From contig DOQG01000040.1 in the NCBI GenBank assembly GCA_003512525.1, positions 1 through 38,040 on the forward strand: a DNA stretch of 38,040 bases, in the 5' to 3' direction. Shown one piece after another: positions 1-8,294 of this stretch. The first letter of the stretch is position 1; every line of letters begins with the position of its first letter. Under the pieces are notes generated by a model. It saw only the letters and a list, made by a program, of their open reading frames with translations, was not told the DNA's origin and ran no database searches. Both the position numbers and the translations under genes were made by a program. This DNA comes from Oscillospiraceae bacterium. Its GTDB lineage: Bacteria > Bacillota > Clostridia > Oscillospirales > Ruminococcaceae.

Positions 1-120
1 CCCGATATTGAACGCCCAGAGTTTAAGCATGGATGCTTATAAGTGGTCGAACCCAGTCGGTGTAGGACGCACCGACCACAAACGACCACGATTGCAATGG
101 ATGCAAAACCAACAGAGCGT
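1..120. other. folded non-coding stretch at window edge
   Basis: No convincing reading frame crosses this stretch. Reading the + strand, three hairpins follow each other: 24-29 with 34-39 (TAAGCA/TGCTTA, 4-base loop); 43-49 with 83-89 (GTGGTCG/CGACCAC), enclosing 57-62 with 70-75 (TCGGTG/CACCGA); and 92-96 with 102-106. The density of perfect stems suggests the 3' part of a structured RNA whose 5' part lies outside the window. I could not match it to RNase P, tmRNA, SRP, 6S or a known riboswitch. A short frame ending at 42 could instead be the tail of an upstream gene. Confidence 0.35.
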
Positions 121-287
121 TCATAAGCCGAGAATGTGGTAGTGCGGGGCGGGGGTGGCATAAGCTATGACATTGTCCGGAGCGATAAATACGCAGTTGC
201 ATATTATTACCGCCGGTAACGGAGGTTATTCAAACCGCAAACCGGCAGAACGGCGAATTTGAAGCGGCACATTGCCGCCTGCCGCGC
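121..287. other. intergenic, nothing recognised
   Basis: I see no open frame with a ribosome binding site and no recognisable RNA gene here. A G-rich run lies around 148-157, and a small GC-rich inverted pairing (TTACC/GGTAA) lies near 207-219. It separates the folded stretch at the window edge from the trpS promoter. Confidence 0.4.
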
Positions 288-316
288 TTGACAATGAGCG
301 GGAAACGTGATATACT
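288..316 (+). promoter_or_regulatory. sigma-A promoter of trpS
   Basis: TTGACA at 288-293 and TATACT at 311-316 are separated by 17 bases, a near-consensus housekeeping promoter. Transcription would begin about 323, just ahead of the T-box leader. Confidence 0.85.
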
Positions 317-324
317 ACACATAT

Positions 325-561
325 ATTAAACCGTTGACCGAGAGTAGTAATATCGGCAGAGATACCACAGAGAGCCGCGTAAGCTGAAAAGCGGCGTATT
401 TATCCGATACGAATGGACTTGCGAGGGCAGACCGAAAGCGATGAGTGAGTAGTTTCTGACGGAAGACTCTGACCGTGACACAGAGAGCGCATTTTTATGT
501 GCGTACAATAAGGTGGCTTGCAGATACGGCTTCTGTTCCTTATTCGGGACGGGAGCTTTTT
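325..561 (+). promoter_or_regulatory. T-box leader (tRNA-Trp responsive) of trpS
   Basis: The leader has the T-box landmarks in order: an AGTA-type motif near 342-349, the CAGAGAGCC/GCTGAAAAGCGGC distal stem I pair around 368-394, and a specifier bulge with TGG at 414-416 followed by A. The antiterminator core follows, with TGGC at 514-517. TGG is the tryptophan codon. TGGC would pair with a GCCA acceptor end, which fits bacterial tRNA-Trp (discriminator G). The terminator is an 11-pair stem, 529-539 with 546-556, followed by five T. In this family uncharged tRNA stabilises the antiterminator and switches the gene on. The specifier, acceptor match and downstream gene all agree on tryptophan. 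Confidence 0.93.
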
Positions 562-592
562 GTTTAAGCCGATAAATGAAGAGGTAAATATT

Positions 593-1636
593 ATGAGCAA
601 GATTATTTTAACAGGTGACAGACCGACAGGCAGACTTCACATAGGTCACTATGTAGGTTCGCTCAGACGCAGAGTGCAGTTACAGAATACGGGCGATTTT
701 GACGACATCTATATTATGATCGCCGATGCACAGGCGCTGACGGATAACTTCGACAATCCCGAAAAGGTGCGCAGTAATATAGGCGAGGTAGCACTCGACT
801 ATATGGCGGCAGGACTTGACCCCGAAAAGTCAACGATATTCATTCAGTCGATGATACCCGAGCTTACCGAGCTTACATTCTACTATATGAACCTTGTTAC
901 AGTATCAAGATTACAGCGTAACCCTACTGTAAAAGCGGAAATTACAATGAGAAACTTTGAAGCAAGCATACCTGCGGGCTTCTTATGCTATCCGATAAGC
1001 CAGACCGCCGATATTACGGCGTTCAAGGCTACTACCGTTCCTGTAGGCGAGGATCAGCTGCCTATGCTCGAGCAGGCTAAGGAGATAGTCCACAAGTTCA
1101 ACTCCATCTACGAGCCTGTGCTGGTTGAGCCGGAAATATTACTTCCCGAAAACGAGGCTTGTATGCGTCTGCCCGGTACTGACGGCAAGGCGAAGATGAG
1201 CAAGTCGCTCGGCAACTGCATTTACCTTGCGGATAGTCCTGCTGACATCAAGACAAAGATAATGAGTATGTTTACTGACCCGCTCCACATTCAGGTATCC
1301 GACCCCGGTCATATCGAGGGTAACACGGTGTTCACCTATCTTGACGCATTCTGCACAGATGAGCACTTTGAACGTTATCTGCCCGATTATAAGAACCTTG
1401 ACGAGCTGAAGGAGCACTACAAGCGCGGCGGTCTTGGCGATATGAAGATAAAGAAGTTCCTCAACAACGTAATGCAGGAGGAGCTTGAGCCGATAAGACT
1501 GCGTCGTGAGGAGCTTGCGAAGAATATGGACTATGTTTACGATGTGCTGAAGAAGGGAACTGAAAAGGCACGTCAGTGCGCGGCTCAGACTATGAGCGAG
1601 GTCAAGAAGGCTATGAAGATCGATTATTTCGGTTGA
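593..1636 (+). CDS. trpS: tryptophanyl-tRNA synthetase
   Basis: This cytoplasmic class I aminoacyl-tRNA synthetase charges tRNA-Trp with tryptophan at the cost of ATP. The product is 347 residues, close to the usual family length. The HIGH-type signature is GRLHIGHY near residue 14, and the KMSKS loop (AKMSKSLGN) is present near residue 200. I chose the ATG at 593 because GAGG at 580-583 sits before it and the protein then begins MSKIILTGDRPTG, as family members do. An upstream in-frame ATG at 518 lies inside the T-box and would overlap the terminator. Expression is controlled by the T-box just upstream. The gene is followed by a long inverted repeat at 1664-1698 and no co-directional neighbour, so it is probably monocistronic. 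Confidence 0.97.
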   Translation: MSKIILTGDRPTGRLHIGHYVGSLRRRVQLQNTGDFDDIYIMIADAQALTDNFDNPEKVRSNIGEVALDYMAAGLDPEKSTIFIQSMIPELTELTFYYMNLVTVSRLQRNPTVKAEITMRNFEASIPAGFLCYPISQTADITAFKATTVPVGEDQLPMLEQAKEIVHKFNSIYEPVLVEPEILLPENEACMRLPGTDGKAKMSKSLGNCIYLADSPADIKTKIMSMFTDPLHIQVSDPGHIEGNTVFTYLDAFCTDEHFERYLPDYKNLDELKEHYKRGGLGDMKIKKFLNNVMQEELEPIRLRREELAKNMDYVYDVLKKGTEKARQCAAQTMSEVKKAMKIDYFG

Positions 1637-1663
1637 TTTTAATTGCTTGGAACGATAGAATAC

Positions 1664-1698
1664 AACTACCGCCTCTGCATAAAGCAGGGGCGGTAGTT
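1664..1698. terminator. inverted repeat between convergent genes
   Basis: A 15-pair stem, 1664-1678 with 1684-1698 (one G-U pair), has a 5-base loop. It lies between trpS and the convergent gene at 1733-2050, so it could end both transcripts. Neither side carries a strong T run, which lowers certainty about intrinsic termination. Confidence 0.6.
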
Positions 1699-1732
1699 AC
1701 TATCTTATCCACAAAGCAAGAACCGGCTGAAA

Positions 1733-2050
1733 TCAGAACTTATCCGCAAAGTAAGCGATTACCGACATTTCTTTTCCTGTTCCTTTGTCGATGCCCTTTA
1801 CGGTTATGCCCGACAGGTTCATAAGCTCGCCTACGCGCACCTTTGACAGGTCGCAACGCATTACGTCCTTGCCGAGGCAGACAAGCACAAAATCGCCGTC
1901 CATTATATTCACTGCGCCGTTTTCACCGAGCCGTACCTCCTTGTAGGTTTCGGGGTCGCGCATGGTAACGTATTTCAGCGGTCGTTTGTCGAGCCGCGTC
2001 ATGTCCTTTACCGACATTGTATCTTTGGGTCGTTTGTTTTTGCCGAACAT
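1733..2050 (-). CDS. conserved-looking protein of unknown function (105 aa)
   Basis: I do not recognise this protein. It is 105 residues with no membrane segment or signal peptide. The N-terminal 25 residues are Lys/Arg-rich (MFGKNKRPKD...), and the rest alternates short hydrophobic and charged stretches, as in a small beta-rich fold. The frame looks real: on the minus strand AAGGTGA lies 6 bases before the ATG, the frame is open without rare features, and the spacing to both neighbours is sensible. It converges with trpS. Its reading direction is opposite to everything else up to 30 kb, so it is probably transcribed alone. Confidence 0.7.
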   Translation of the reverse strand: MFGKNKRPKDTMSVKDMTRLDKRPLKYVTMRDPETYKEVRLGENGAVNIMDGDFVLVCLGKDVMRCDLSKVRVGELMNLSGITVKGIDKGTGKEMSVIAYFADKF

Positions 2051-2210
2051 AATATCACCTTATACACAGAATTTTTATTCAAGTATAACCCCGTGGCGGC
2101 GCTTTGTCAACTTCCACAAAATATTTTATAGAAAGAAATACCAATATTATTTAAATTAACACCGATTTTTTTAAAAAAGTTACAATATTATTACAAATCG
2201 CCCGAAACCG
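2051..2210. other. AT-rich divergent intergenic region
   Basis: This is the divergent spacer between the minus-strand gene and the kinase gene. It is AT-rich with T and A runs near 2155-2180. I see no open frame and no recognisable RNA. Confidence 0.4.
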
Positions 2211-2239
2211 TTGACATCGAGCGGTTTTTAAGTTATTAT
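2211..2239 (+). promoter_or_regulatory. promoter of the PASTA kinase-like gene
   Basis: TTGACA at 2211-2216 and TATTAT at 2234-2239 are 17 bases apart. The leader that follows contains two small hairpins: 2266-2270 with 2276-2280 (loop GCGAA) and 2300-2304 with 2310-2314, followed by four T. The second could attenuate transcription weakly. Confidence 0.75.
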
Positions 2240-2333
2240 ATAGTAGCTGAATTATAGATAATTATCGCCTGCGAAAGGCGGTTATACATAAAACTTTGCG
2301 AGGAGAAGATCCTCTTTTGAAAGGAATGTCTGA

Positions 2334-4121
2334 ATGACAGAGATAAACAGACTGTGCTTAGGCTGTATGAACGAGAAAGAGAGCGACGGGCCGTGCGAGA
2401 AGTGCGGCTACAGCAATGACGCGCCTTATCTGCCGTCATATCTTGCACCGGGGACGGTGCTCAACGACCGTTATATTGCAGGAAAGCTTCTCAGCTACAA
2501 CGGCGAGGGAGCTACATATATCGGTTTTGACAAGGTGACCGGTACAAAGGTCACGATCAAGGAATATATGCCCGATACACTGTGCTCACGCAAGAAGGGC
2601 GATCCGCAGATAATAGTTGACCCTAACCAGCTTCCGCTTTACAAGACGTATATGTCGGAGTTTGTGGAGCTTAACAAGGCGTTGCTCAAGGCACGTTCAA
2701 TGACGCACATACAGACGGTGCTTGATATTTTCCCGCAGAACAATACGGCGTATGTAATATTCGAGTTTATTAACGGCATAACGCTGAAAAATTATCTTGC
2801 CAACTGCTCGGGCGAGCTTACATGGGACAGGGTAAAGGAGCTCTTCCCCCCGATACTGACCACGCTCAGCCTTGTGCACTCCGCAGGGATAATCCACCGC
2901 GGGATAAGTCCGCAGACTATACTCGTGACAGAGAAGAACGAGCTTAAGCTCATAGATTTTCAGATAAGCGCAGGGAGAACGACAGGCACGGAAATTGCTT
3001 GCGAGATGTACCCCGGCTATTCTGCTCCCGAGCAGTATTCGTCCGCAGAGTGGCAGGGTACATGGACAGATGTATACGGCATATCCGCTACTCTGTACAG
3101 GGTGCTGACCGGCTGTGTGCCCGCGGAATCTATTTCAAGACTGGGCAATGACAACTGCCCCGAGCCTATGGTGATAAACAGAAATGTGCCCAGCCACGTT
3201 TCAAAGGTTATAATGAACGGTCTGAAGCTGAACACTTCAAACCGTATACAGACGATAACAGAGCTTGTTGTAAAGCTGTTTGAGCAGCCTAAGTTCAATA
3301 CCGCCGAGCAGGAGGCGGTTCGTCCGGTTCAGCGTGTAAAGCGTATCGAGGTCACGGAAGAGCCTGAAAAAGCGCCTGTGCAGAAAAGCACAAACGCTAA
3401 GGGCAAGAAGAAAAAGCAGAATAATAAAGCGGCGATTATCGCAACTATAATCGTGTGCGGCGTTATAATCATCGGCTTCGGCATCGCTATTGCGGTGCTT
3501 GCAATGACAGATAATAATACAAGCTCGTCATACGACCCGAACTATTATTCCGCACCCGAGAGCACGGCATCTTCAAGCGCTCCGGAAACTACCGCCGCTA
3601 CAACAACGGTATCCTCCGATACAATGCCGGATATCGTGTACGGCTGTCCGACATTTACAGGCGCGCTGTTTACGTCTATACAGGACACATACAACTTTGT
3701 AAAGATAAACGCCGAATATAAGTTCGACGATACAGTCGCAAACGGCATAGTAATAAGCCAGAGCATCAAGCCCGATACCGAGATCACAGAAGGCACTGAG
3801 ATAAAGCTTGTAGTCAGCAAGGGACCTTCATCTATAGCGCTTCCCGATTACACCGGTCTTAAAGTTGATGAGTACACGGCTATGCTGTCGCAGAGAAACG
3901 TTAAGTTTGAAAAGAAGGAAACCGGCGACACGAACGGCGTAAAGGCGGGATATGTCGTTAAATGCAGTAAAAAGGTCGGCGAAAAGGTCGATGTTGCAAA
4001 TTCCGAAACGGTAACTGTGTACTATGCCAAGGCAACGGTAAACAGCGATGCGTCTTCCAAAACGTCCTCTGTATCTTCTTCGGCTGCGGCAGAAAGCTCG
4101 GCGGAGTCGAAAGCTGACTGA
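2334..4121 (+). CDS. membrane PASTA Ser/Thr kinase-like protein, predicted pseudokinase
   Basis: The domain order is: zinc-ribbon-like CLGC (C8, C11) and CEKC (C21, C24); a protein kinase fold about 45-320; a charged linker; one membrane segment about 365-388; an acidic Ser/Thr linker; and two PASTA repeats about 430-570. The family (PrkC/Stk) senses cell-wall fragments outside the cell and phosphorylates proteins inside. Lys76 of the VAIK-type motif and the APE motif remain. The catalytic HRD is HRG (G190 replaces the base Asp), the Mg-binding Asn of the catalytic loop is T195, and DFG is DFQ (208-210). Loss of the HRD Asp and loop Asn makes phosphotransfer unlikely, so a sensing or scaffold role is inferred. 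The start at 2334 has AAAGGA 8 bases upstream; an earlier ATG at 2326 stops at once. Confidence 0.9.
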   Translation: MTEINRLCLGCMNEKESDGPCEKCGYSNDAPYLPSYLAPGTVLNDRYIAGKLLSYNGEGATYIGFDKVTGTKVTIKEYMPDTLCSRKKGDPQIIVDPNQLPLYKTYMSEFVELNKALLKARSMTHIQTVLDIFPQNNTAYVIFEFINGITLKNYLANCSGELTWDRVKELFPPILTTLSLVHSAGIIHRGISPQTILVTEKNELKLIDFQISAGRTTGTEIACEMYPGYSAPEQYSSAEWQGTWTDVYGISATLYRVLTGCVPAESISRLGNDNCPEPMVINRNVPSHVSKVIMNGLKLNTSNRIQTITELVVKLFEQPKFNTAEQEAVRPVQRVKRIEVTEEPEKAPVQKSTNAKGKKKKQNNKAAIIATIIVCGVIIIGFGIAIAVLAMTDNNTSSSYDPNYYSAPESTASSSAPETTAATTTVSSDTMPDIVYGCPTFTGALFTSIQDTYNFVKINAEYKFDDTVANGIVISQSIKPDTEITEGTEIKLVVSKGPSSIALPDYTGLKVDEYTAMLSQRNVKFEKKETGDTNGVKAGYVVKCSKKVGEKVDVANSETVTVYYAKATVNSDASSKTSSVSSSAAAESSAESKAD

Positions 4122-4219
4122 AACTGAAAATTATGCATTGTCGCAGTGCTTTGAAAAAAGTTCTGCGGCAATTGCTGTATAATGTATAAAATACCGAAAT
4201 AAAGAAACGGAGAGTAAAA

Positions 4220-5344
4220 ATGGATCTCAAAGAGATAAGGAGAGAGATCGACGCGACAGACGATGAAATACTGAGATTGTTTCTGAAGCGTATGGATCTG
4301 TGTGTCGGGGTTGCAAAGTACAAGAAAGAAAACAATATGCAGGTGTTTCAGGGAAAGCGCGAGCAGGAAATACTCGAGCGTATAAAGAGCGAAGCGCCCG
4401 AGGATATTTCCGAGGGTGCGGGACAATTGTTCACCTGTATTATGGATATATCCAAGTGCTTACAGCAGAGGATACTTGCTGACGCGCCGACACCTGAGTT
4501 TGCAAGCCCGAAAACAGAAGCCATAAGGATCGCCTGCCCGGGTACTGCGGGCAGTAATACCGAAGCGGCTTCGGTAAAGCTGTTCCCCGAGTCGGAGATA
4601 GACTTCTATCCCGACTTTTCCGATGTGTTTGAGGCAGTTGAAAGCGGTAGTGCGGATTACGGCGTTCTTCCGATCGAAAACAGCACGGCGGGCGATATAA
4701 GGCAGACCTACGACCTGCTCGCAAAGTACAATTTCTATATCTGCAAGCGCACTCAGATAAAGATAGATCACTGCCTTGCGGCAAAGCCCGGAGCGGATAT
4801 AAAGACTATATATTCGCATGAACAGGCTTTAAAGCAGTGCTTCGGATTTTTAAAGGAAAGCTCCGCAAGACAAGTGCCATATACAAATACGGCACTTGCC
4901 GCAGAATTGGTCGCAAACAGTGACGATAATACGGTAGCGGCGATATGCTCGGAGAGATGCGCAAAGCTGTACGGCCTTGAGATAGTAAAGCGCAACATTG
5001 CGGACAACCCGGACAATACAACGCGCTTTATCTGCATATCAAAGCGCCCGGAGGTCACTCCCGATGCGGATATAATCTCGATATGTATGTCACTGCCGCA
5101 TACCACGGGCTCACTGTACAGAATGCTTATCCGTTTTGCGCTGTACGGACTGAATATCACAAAGATAGAGAGTGCGCCTGTGCCTCAGGCAAAGCAGGAT
5201 ATAAAGCGGGAAACGTTTGACGTTGTATTCTACCTCGACTTTGAGGGAAATGCGCTTGATCCCGAGGTGGTAAGGCTTATGACTATACTTGAGGAAGAGA
5301 TGAAGTACTTTAAATTTCTCGGCAACTACAAGCATTTTGATTGA
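4220..5344 (+). CDS. pheA: bifunctional chorismate mutase / prephenate dehydratase
   Basis: This cytoplasmic enzyme of phenylalanine synthesis converts chorismate to prephenate and then to phenylpyruvate. Residues 1-85 are an AroQ-type chorismate mutase (MDLKEIRREID..., with the RxxxI and KRExE pattern). Residues about 100-285 are prephenate dehydratase with GVLPIENS and the catalytic TRF at 268-270. Residues about 290-370 are an ACT domain. In the usual P-protein the ACT domain has GALV and ESRP motifs for phenylalanine feedback. Here they read GSLY and ESAP (317-320), so feedback may be altered. GGAGAG precedes the ATG. ispDF starts 15 bases after the stop, so the two are probably co-transcribed. 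Confidence 0.95.
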   Translation: MDLKEIRREIDATDDEILRLFLKRMDLCVGVAKYKKENNMQVFQGKREQEILERIKSEAPEDISEGAGQLFTCIMDISKCLQQRILADAPTPEFASPKTEAIRIACPGTAGSNTEAASVKLFPESEIDFYPDFSDVFEAVESGSADYGVLPIENSTAGDIRQTYDLLAKYNFYICKRTQIKIDHCLAAKPGADIKTIYSHEQALKQCFGFLKESSARQVPYTNTALAAELVANSDDNTVAAICSERCAKLYGLEIVKRNIADNPDNTTRFICISKRPEVTPDADIISICMSLPHTTGSLYRMLIRFALYGLNITKIESAPVPQAKQDIKRETFDVVFYLDFEGNALDPEVVRLMTILEEEMKYFKFLGNYKHFD

Positions 5345-5359
5345 TCGTAAAGGAGAGGT

Positions 5360-6520
5360 ATGTTTACAAGTGCGATAATCCTTGCCGCAGGAAGCGGCAG
5401 GAGAATGGGCTTTGACAAGATGACGGCATTGCTTCACGGCAAGGCGGTCATACTGTACAGCGTGGAGCGGTTTATCGAAAGCAACGCCAATGAGATAATA
5501 ATAGCGGCAAGCGAGGATAATATCAATAAAATCAAAGAGCTGATAAGCAAAAATGTGCAGACCGACAAACAGATAAAGATCATCACGGGCGGCTCAACAC
5601 GCTTTGAGTCCGCGCTGAAAGCTGTAAAACAGACCTCTGAAAAGAGCGATGTTGTGTCGATACATGACGGAGCAAGACCTTTTGTGACGGCAAAGACGGC
5701 AGACAAGGTCGCACTGGAGGCATTTCGGCATGGTGCGGCGTTGGCGGCAGTAAGAGCAAAGGATACGATCAAGGTGTGTGGTAGCGGCGAGGTGACCGCC
5801 ACCCCCGACAGAAGCGTGCTATGGCTTGCTCAGACACCACAGGCGGCAAGAAAAGCCGACTATCTTGCGGCGGCGGAAAAGCTTGATGTCACTGACGCAA
5901 GGATAACGGACGATGCATCGGTCATGGAGCTGTACGGCATAAAGCCGTTTATCGTTGAGGGAAGCTACGACAATATAAAGCTGACCACGAAAGAGGATAT
6001 ATCAATGGCAGAATATGTTATCGGTAAAACAGGCGCACCAAAGCTTCGTGTAGGTCACGGATATGACGTGCACAGGCTTGTAGAAGGCAGAAGGCTGATA
6101 CTTTGCGGCGTGGAAGTGCAGAATAAGGATAATATAGGACTTCTCGGACACAGCGATGCGGACGTTGCGGTACACGCGCTTATGGACGCTATGCTCGGAG
6201 CTGTGGCTCTCGGAGATATCGGAAAGCATTTTCCCGACAGCGATGACAGATACAAGGGTATAAGCAGTATGCGGCTTCTTGAACACGTCAGGAAACTGCT
6301 TGATGAGAAAAATGCACACGTTACAAATGCGGATATAACTATAATCGCCGAAAAGCCGAAGCTTGCAAGCTTCATACCGGATATGCAGGAGAGCATAGCG
6401 GCGGCGCTGGGGCTTGATACGGACGATGTGAACGTCAAGGCGACTACCGAGGAGGGTCTTGGCATAGCAGGAAAGGGTATAGCCGCACACGCTGTATGTA
6501 TGGTTGAAAAGGTCGGCTGA
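5360..6520 (+). CDS. ispDF: bifunctional IspD/IspF of the MEP isoprenoid pathway
   Basis: This fused enzyme performs two non-consecutive steps of the non-mevalonate pathway. IspD (residues 1-225) makes CDP-methylerythritol from MEP and CTP, and IspF (about 228-386) makes the cyclodiphosphate. IspD shows the nucleotide-binding AAGSGRRMG, IHDGARPFV and QTPQ motifs. IspF shows the metal site GYDVHRL, SDADVAVHALMDAMLGA and GDIGKHFPDSD. The fusion is known in several bacterial lineages. The ATG follows AAGGAGAGG closely. A strong terminator at 6566-6604 closes the pheA-ispDF unit. Confidence 0.96.
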   Translation: MFTSAIILAAGSGRRMGFDKMTALLHGKAVILYSVERFIESNANEIIIAASEDNINKIKELISKNVQTDKQIKIITGGSTRFESALKAVKQTSEKSDVVSIHDGARPFVTAKTADKVALEAFRHGAALAAVRAKDTIKVCGSGEVTATPDRSVLWLAQTPQAARKADYLAAAEKLDVTDARITDDASVMELYGIKPFIVEGSYDNIKLTTKEDISMAEYVIGKTGAPKLRVGHGYDVHRLVEGRRLILCGVEVQNKDNIGLLGHSDADVAVHALMDAMLGAVALGDIGKHFPDSDDRYKGISSMRLLEHVRKLLDEKNAHVTNADITIIAEKPKLASFIPDMQESIAAALGLDTDDVNVKATTEEGLGIAGKGIAAHAVCMVEKVG

Positions 6521-6565
6521 AATGTTCCGATACTGAATAAATATTTAAGAAAAATTCATAGTCAT

Positions 6566-6604
6566 AAAAGCGTTACGGAAATGTAAAAACCCCGTAACGC
6601 TTTT
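6566..6604 (+). terminator. intrinsic terminator after ispDF
   Basis: A 13-pair stem pairs 6566-6578 with 6592-6604 around a 13-base loop. The right arm ends in four T, followed by ATTTAT. Confidence 0.88.
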
Positions 6605-6807
6605 ATTTATGCGGATCTATGAGAATGTGAGCAGTAGGGAGATATGCTTTTTATGCCATCTTTACAAAAAGAAGTATTGCCAAAATGAATGGCGAGCCAT
6701 TAAAAAATTGCATAGAAAATAATCAATAAATTTGTCCACTTAAAATAGTTCGCTTTGGTTAATACATAGATTTTATGATTTTTTCTCCGCAAAATCGCGA
6801 GGATAGA
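6605..6807. other. intergenic, no gene seen
   Basis: This AT-rich spacer precedes the antiporter promoter. The only pattern noticed is a small dyad, 6688-6693 with 6696-6701 (AATGGC/GCCATT). No open frame with a ribosome binding site was found. Confidence 0.4.
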
Positions 6808-6835
6808 TTGACATGTTCTAAATAGGTGTTATAAT
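6808..6835 (+). promoter_or_regulatory. promoter of the antiporter gene
   Basis: TTGACA at 6808-6813 and a consensus TATAAT at 6830-6835 are separated by 16 bases. Confidence 0.85.
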
Positions 6836-6857
6836 ACGGGCATACAGAAAAAACAGG

Positions 6858-6888
6858 GGCTATATCGCACAGCAGCGATATAGCCTTT
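6858..6888 (+). promoter_or_regulatory. hairpin in antiporter leader (possible attenuator)
   Basis: A perfect 11-pair stem, 6858-6868 with 6875-6885 and a 6-base loop, is followed by TTTGT. It lies about 16 bases after the expected transcript start and 47 bases before the gene. It could act as a leaky terminator or mRNA stabiliser. No ligand domain is recognisable in so short a leader. Confidence 0.6.
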
Positions 6889-6932
6889 GTGACGAAAAGA
6901 AAAAGTAGAACAAACAGAAAGGAAGATGAATT

Positions 6933-8204
6933 ATGGATTACACATATCTGCTTTATATAGCGATAATCCTCATTTTCACAAAAGCATTCGGACTGCTGTC
7001 AAAGGTTATAAAGCTGCCTCAGGTAGTCGGCGCACTGGTTGCCGGTATCATTTTAGGCCCTGTGTGTCTTAACCTTGTATCTCTTGACAACGCTCCGATA
7101 CTCAGCAATCTGTCGGAGATAGGCGTTATCGTGCTTATGTTCGTCGCAGGTCTTGAAACGGATATCCGCGAGATGAAAAAGTGCGGACTTGCAAGCTCGA
7201 TAATAGCTCTTATCGGTGTTATCGTTCCTCTGGTCGGCGGTGCCGCTACAGCGTTCCTGTTCGGTACGGCAGATCCCACTCTTTCGACATCGACATTCTT
7301 ACAGGACGTTTTCGTAGGTGTTATCCTTACCGCTACATCGGTAAGTATCACTGTTGAAACGCTTAAAGAACTCGGAAAGCTCAACACAAGAGCAGGTAAC
7401 GCGATACTCGGTGCGGCTCTTATAGACGATGTGCTCGGTATCATTGCGCTGACTGTAATCACATCGCTTGCAGACCCCGAATCGGGAAACATAGGTATAG
7501 TAATACTGAAGATACTCGGTTTCTTCGCATTCGCTCTGCTGTTCGGTATATTCTTCCACTTCGTGTTCAACAAGTGGACGCAGAGAACGGAAGAAAATCA
7601 GCGCCGTTATGTTATTGTAAGCTTTGCGCTCTGCCTTCTCTTCGCGTATGTTGCGGAAGAATTTTTCGGCGTTGCCGATATTACAGGTTCGTTCGTTGCA
7701 GGTCTTGTAATTTCAAGTACGTCAAAGACAAAGTATATCGCACACAGATTTGACACGATGTCTTATCTGCTGTTATCGCCTATCTTCTTCGCAAGTATAG
7801 GTCTTAAGGTAACGCTTACAAATATGACACCTACAATCATCATATTCGCCGTTGTACTGCTGGTAGTCGCTATACTGTCAAAGGTTGTCGGCTGCGGACT
7901 TGGTGCGAAGATATGCAGATACACAAACAAAGAGGCTTTGCAAATCGGCGTGGGAATGATTTCCCGTGGCGAAGTTGCGCTGATAGTTGCGGATAAGGGA
8001 CTTAATATGGGACTTATGAGCAGCGGACTTTTCGGTCCTATAGTAATTATGGTCGTTATTACTACTGTAGTAACTCCTATCCTGCTGAAGTTTGTATTCA
8101 AGGATAAGAATGATGCTTCGGGAGAAATAAAGTCTAAGGAAGCTGCAGAGGTTACAACTTCAGACGACAGTCTTGAGTATGTTCCCGGTCAGGATAACGT
8201 GTAA
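6933..8204 (+). CDS. CPA2-family cation:proton antiporter
   Basis: This polytopic inner-membrane protein of 423 residues has about 11-13 hydrophobic segments from residue 4 to 390, and a short charged cytoplasmic tail (about 391-423) without a TrkA-N domain. Segment order and motifs such as VVGALVAGIILGP, LMFVAGLETD and ALIDDVLGI match the Kef/NhaS/GerN type of Na+(K+)/H+ antiporters. The paired acidic residues in the ALIDDVLG helix are those expected to carry the ion in this family. Substrate (Na+ or K+) cannot be told from sequence. AAAGGAAG precedes the ATG. The gene stands alone between its own promoter and the terminator at 8231. Confidence 0.9.
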   Translation: MDYTYLLYIAIILIFTKAFGLLSKVIKLPQVVGALVAGIILGPVCLNLVSLDNAPILSNLSEIGVIVLMFVAGLETDIREMKKCGLASSIIALIGVIVPLVGGAATAFLFGTADPTLSTSTFLQDVFVGVILTATSVSITVETLKELGKLNTRAGNAILGAALIDDVLGIIALTVITSLADPESGNIGIVILKILGFFAFALLFGIFFHFVFNKWTQRTEENQRRYVIVSFALCLLFAYVAEEFFGVADITGSFVAGLVISSTSKTKYIAHRFDTMSYLLLSPIFFASIGLKVTLTNMTPTIIIFAVVLLVVAILSKVVGCGLGAKICRYTNKEALQIGVGMISRGEVALIVADKGLNMGLMSSGLFGPIVIMVVITTVVTPILLKFVFKDKNDASGEIKSKEAAEVTTSDDSLEYVPGQDNV

Positions 8205-8230
8205 TCTCAAATTAAACAGAATAATATTCA

Positions 8231-8273
8231 GAGCCGCCGATGAGCATCAAAGCCGTCGGCGGCTGGCTTTTTA
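8231..8273 (+). terminator. terminator after antiporter gene (first copy of a 33-bp repeat)
   Basis: GCCGCCGA pairs with TCGGCGGC (8233-8240 with 8256-8263), followed by TGGCTTTTTAAT. The 33 bases at 8231-8263 recur identically at 8496-8528. Confidence 0.8.
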
Positions 8274-8294
8274 ATGAACTTATATACTTTTAAA

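Noticed and set aside
1576..1824. Plus-strand open frame of 82 codons overlapping trpS and the next gene
   Set aside because: It overlaps the trpS end in another frame and runs through an inverted repeat and an antisense gene.
4122..4219. TATAAT near 4175 as a promoter for pheA
   Set aside because: No acceptable -35 hexamer lies at 16-18 bases; the closest TTGAAA is too far away.
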